DNA of 13,659 bases, taken from positions 1 to 13,659 of the forward strand of contig JAEWGQ010000017.1 in the NCBI GenBank assembly GCA_023388235.1. The letters are read 5' to 3'. A program made the position numbers and the translations under genes. The notes under the pieces were generated by a model that searched no databases, was not told the DNA's origin, and saw only the letters and a program-made list of their open reading frames with translations. Source of the stretch: Actinomycetes bacterium (GTDB lineage Bacteria > Actinomycetota > Actinomycetes > Actinomycetales > Cellulomonadaceae). Within the stretch, counting starts at the first letter, position 1. Every line of letters starts with the position of its first letter. Positions 13,510 to 13,659 of the stretch are shown piece by piece.

Positions 13510-13601
13510 AACTCGACAGCAGCATTATCGAAACGCGACCCGAGACCGGTTCGCCGCGCCTGGCCCCGGCCGGCGCCCGCCGGACCCGCCCTCTCCGTAG
13601 T

Positions 13602-13623
13602 CGCGGGTCGCGCACGACCCGCG
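13602..13623. terminator. Perfect 9-bp hairpin near the right edge
   Basis: CGCGGGTCG (13602-13610), loop CGCA, CGACCCGCG (13615-13623). The compact stem with a 4-nt loop looks like a terminator or regulatory hairpin, perhaps ending a gene that lies beyond 13659. There is no T-run on either side, so the direction is undecided. Confidence 0.35.
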
Positions 13624-13659
13624 GGCAGGGCGGGCGGCACGGCCGGCACGGGTCCGGGC

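Larger units (their letters stand above)
13401..13659. other. Upstream non-coding region of the sugar operon, to the window's right edge
   Basis: Contains the operon's 5' leader with the glucosidase RBS (CGAGG, 13411-13407), a near-palindrome GGTGACCGGGCACC at 13461-13474 around the expected transcription start, the promoter and palindrome above, and a hairpin near 13602-13623. I see no credible start codon for a rightward gene before the edge, and the leftward open frame here is low-complexity Arg/Gly with no family resemblance. Confidence 0.5.

Noticed and set aside
1..13659. tRNA, rRNA, insertion sequence, prophage, defence or toxin-antitoxin module
   Set aside because: No cloverleaf, transposase, terminal inverted repeats, integrase or matching protein was found on either strand; every long gene belongs to a metabolic or transport family.

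Overview
The window is high-GC DNA (codon third positions almost always G or C) with an actinobacterial gene set: a PutA lacking a DNA-binding domain, a coproporphyrin-type ferrochelatase with Fe-S cysteines next to a HemQ/ChdC, a CUT1 sugar ABC transporter without its own ATPase, and start sites that look leaderless. A Cellulomonas-like actinomycete is my best guess; this is inference from gene content and composition, not a database result.

Left part (1-4740), amino-acid catabolism: the 5' part of putA (proline to glutamate) runs off the left edge on the minus strand. Divergent from it, across about 110 bp, are a PAS-AraC regulator and an aldo/keto reductase whose start overlaps the regulator's stop. 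A strong hairpin and then a hexameric-type glutamate dehydrogenase gene follow. PutA makes glutamate and GDH turns glutamate into 2-oxoglutarate plus ammonium, so the two enzymes make a short proline-to-TCA route flanking one regulator.

Middle (4741-8211): a luciferase-like flavin oxidoreductase, a short intergenic tandem-repeat array, a small META-domain protein, and on the minus strand the coupled pair hemH/cpfC then hemQ/chdC, the last two steps of the coproporphyrin-dependent haem pathway. The META gene and hemQ converge with a single base between their stop codons.

Right part (8311-13400, all minus strand): a sugar uptake and hydrolysis operon read right to left: cytoplasmic GH13 alpha-glucosidase, lipoprotein binding protein, MalF-type permease, MalG-type permease. 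It starts from an AT-richer promoter island near 13480-13530 with a perfect 12-bp palindrome over the -35 region. The transport genes are packed by a 1-nt gap or 4-nt overlap, but a 146-bp C-rich/G-poor spacer (G-quadruplex-capable on the opposite strand) separates the glucosidase from the binding protein.

All genes belong to known families; I see no phage, IS element, CRISPR, tRNA, rRNA or defence system. The most interesting signals are regulatory: four start codons preceded at an identical distance by GAYGAT, the G-rich spacer, the palindromic operator, and the tandem repeats.
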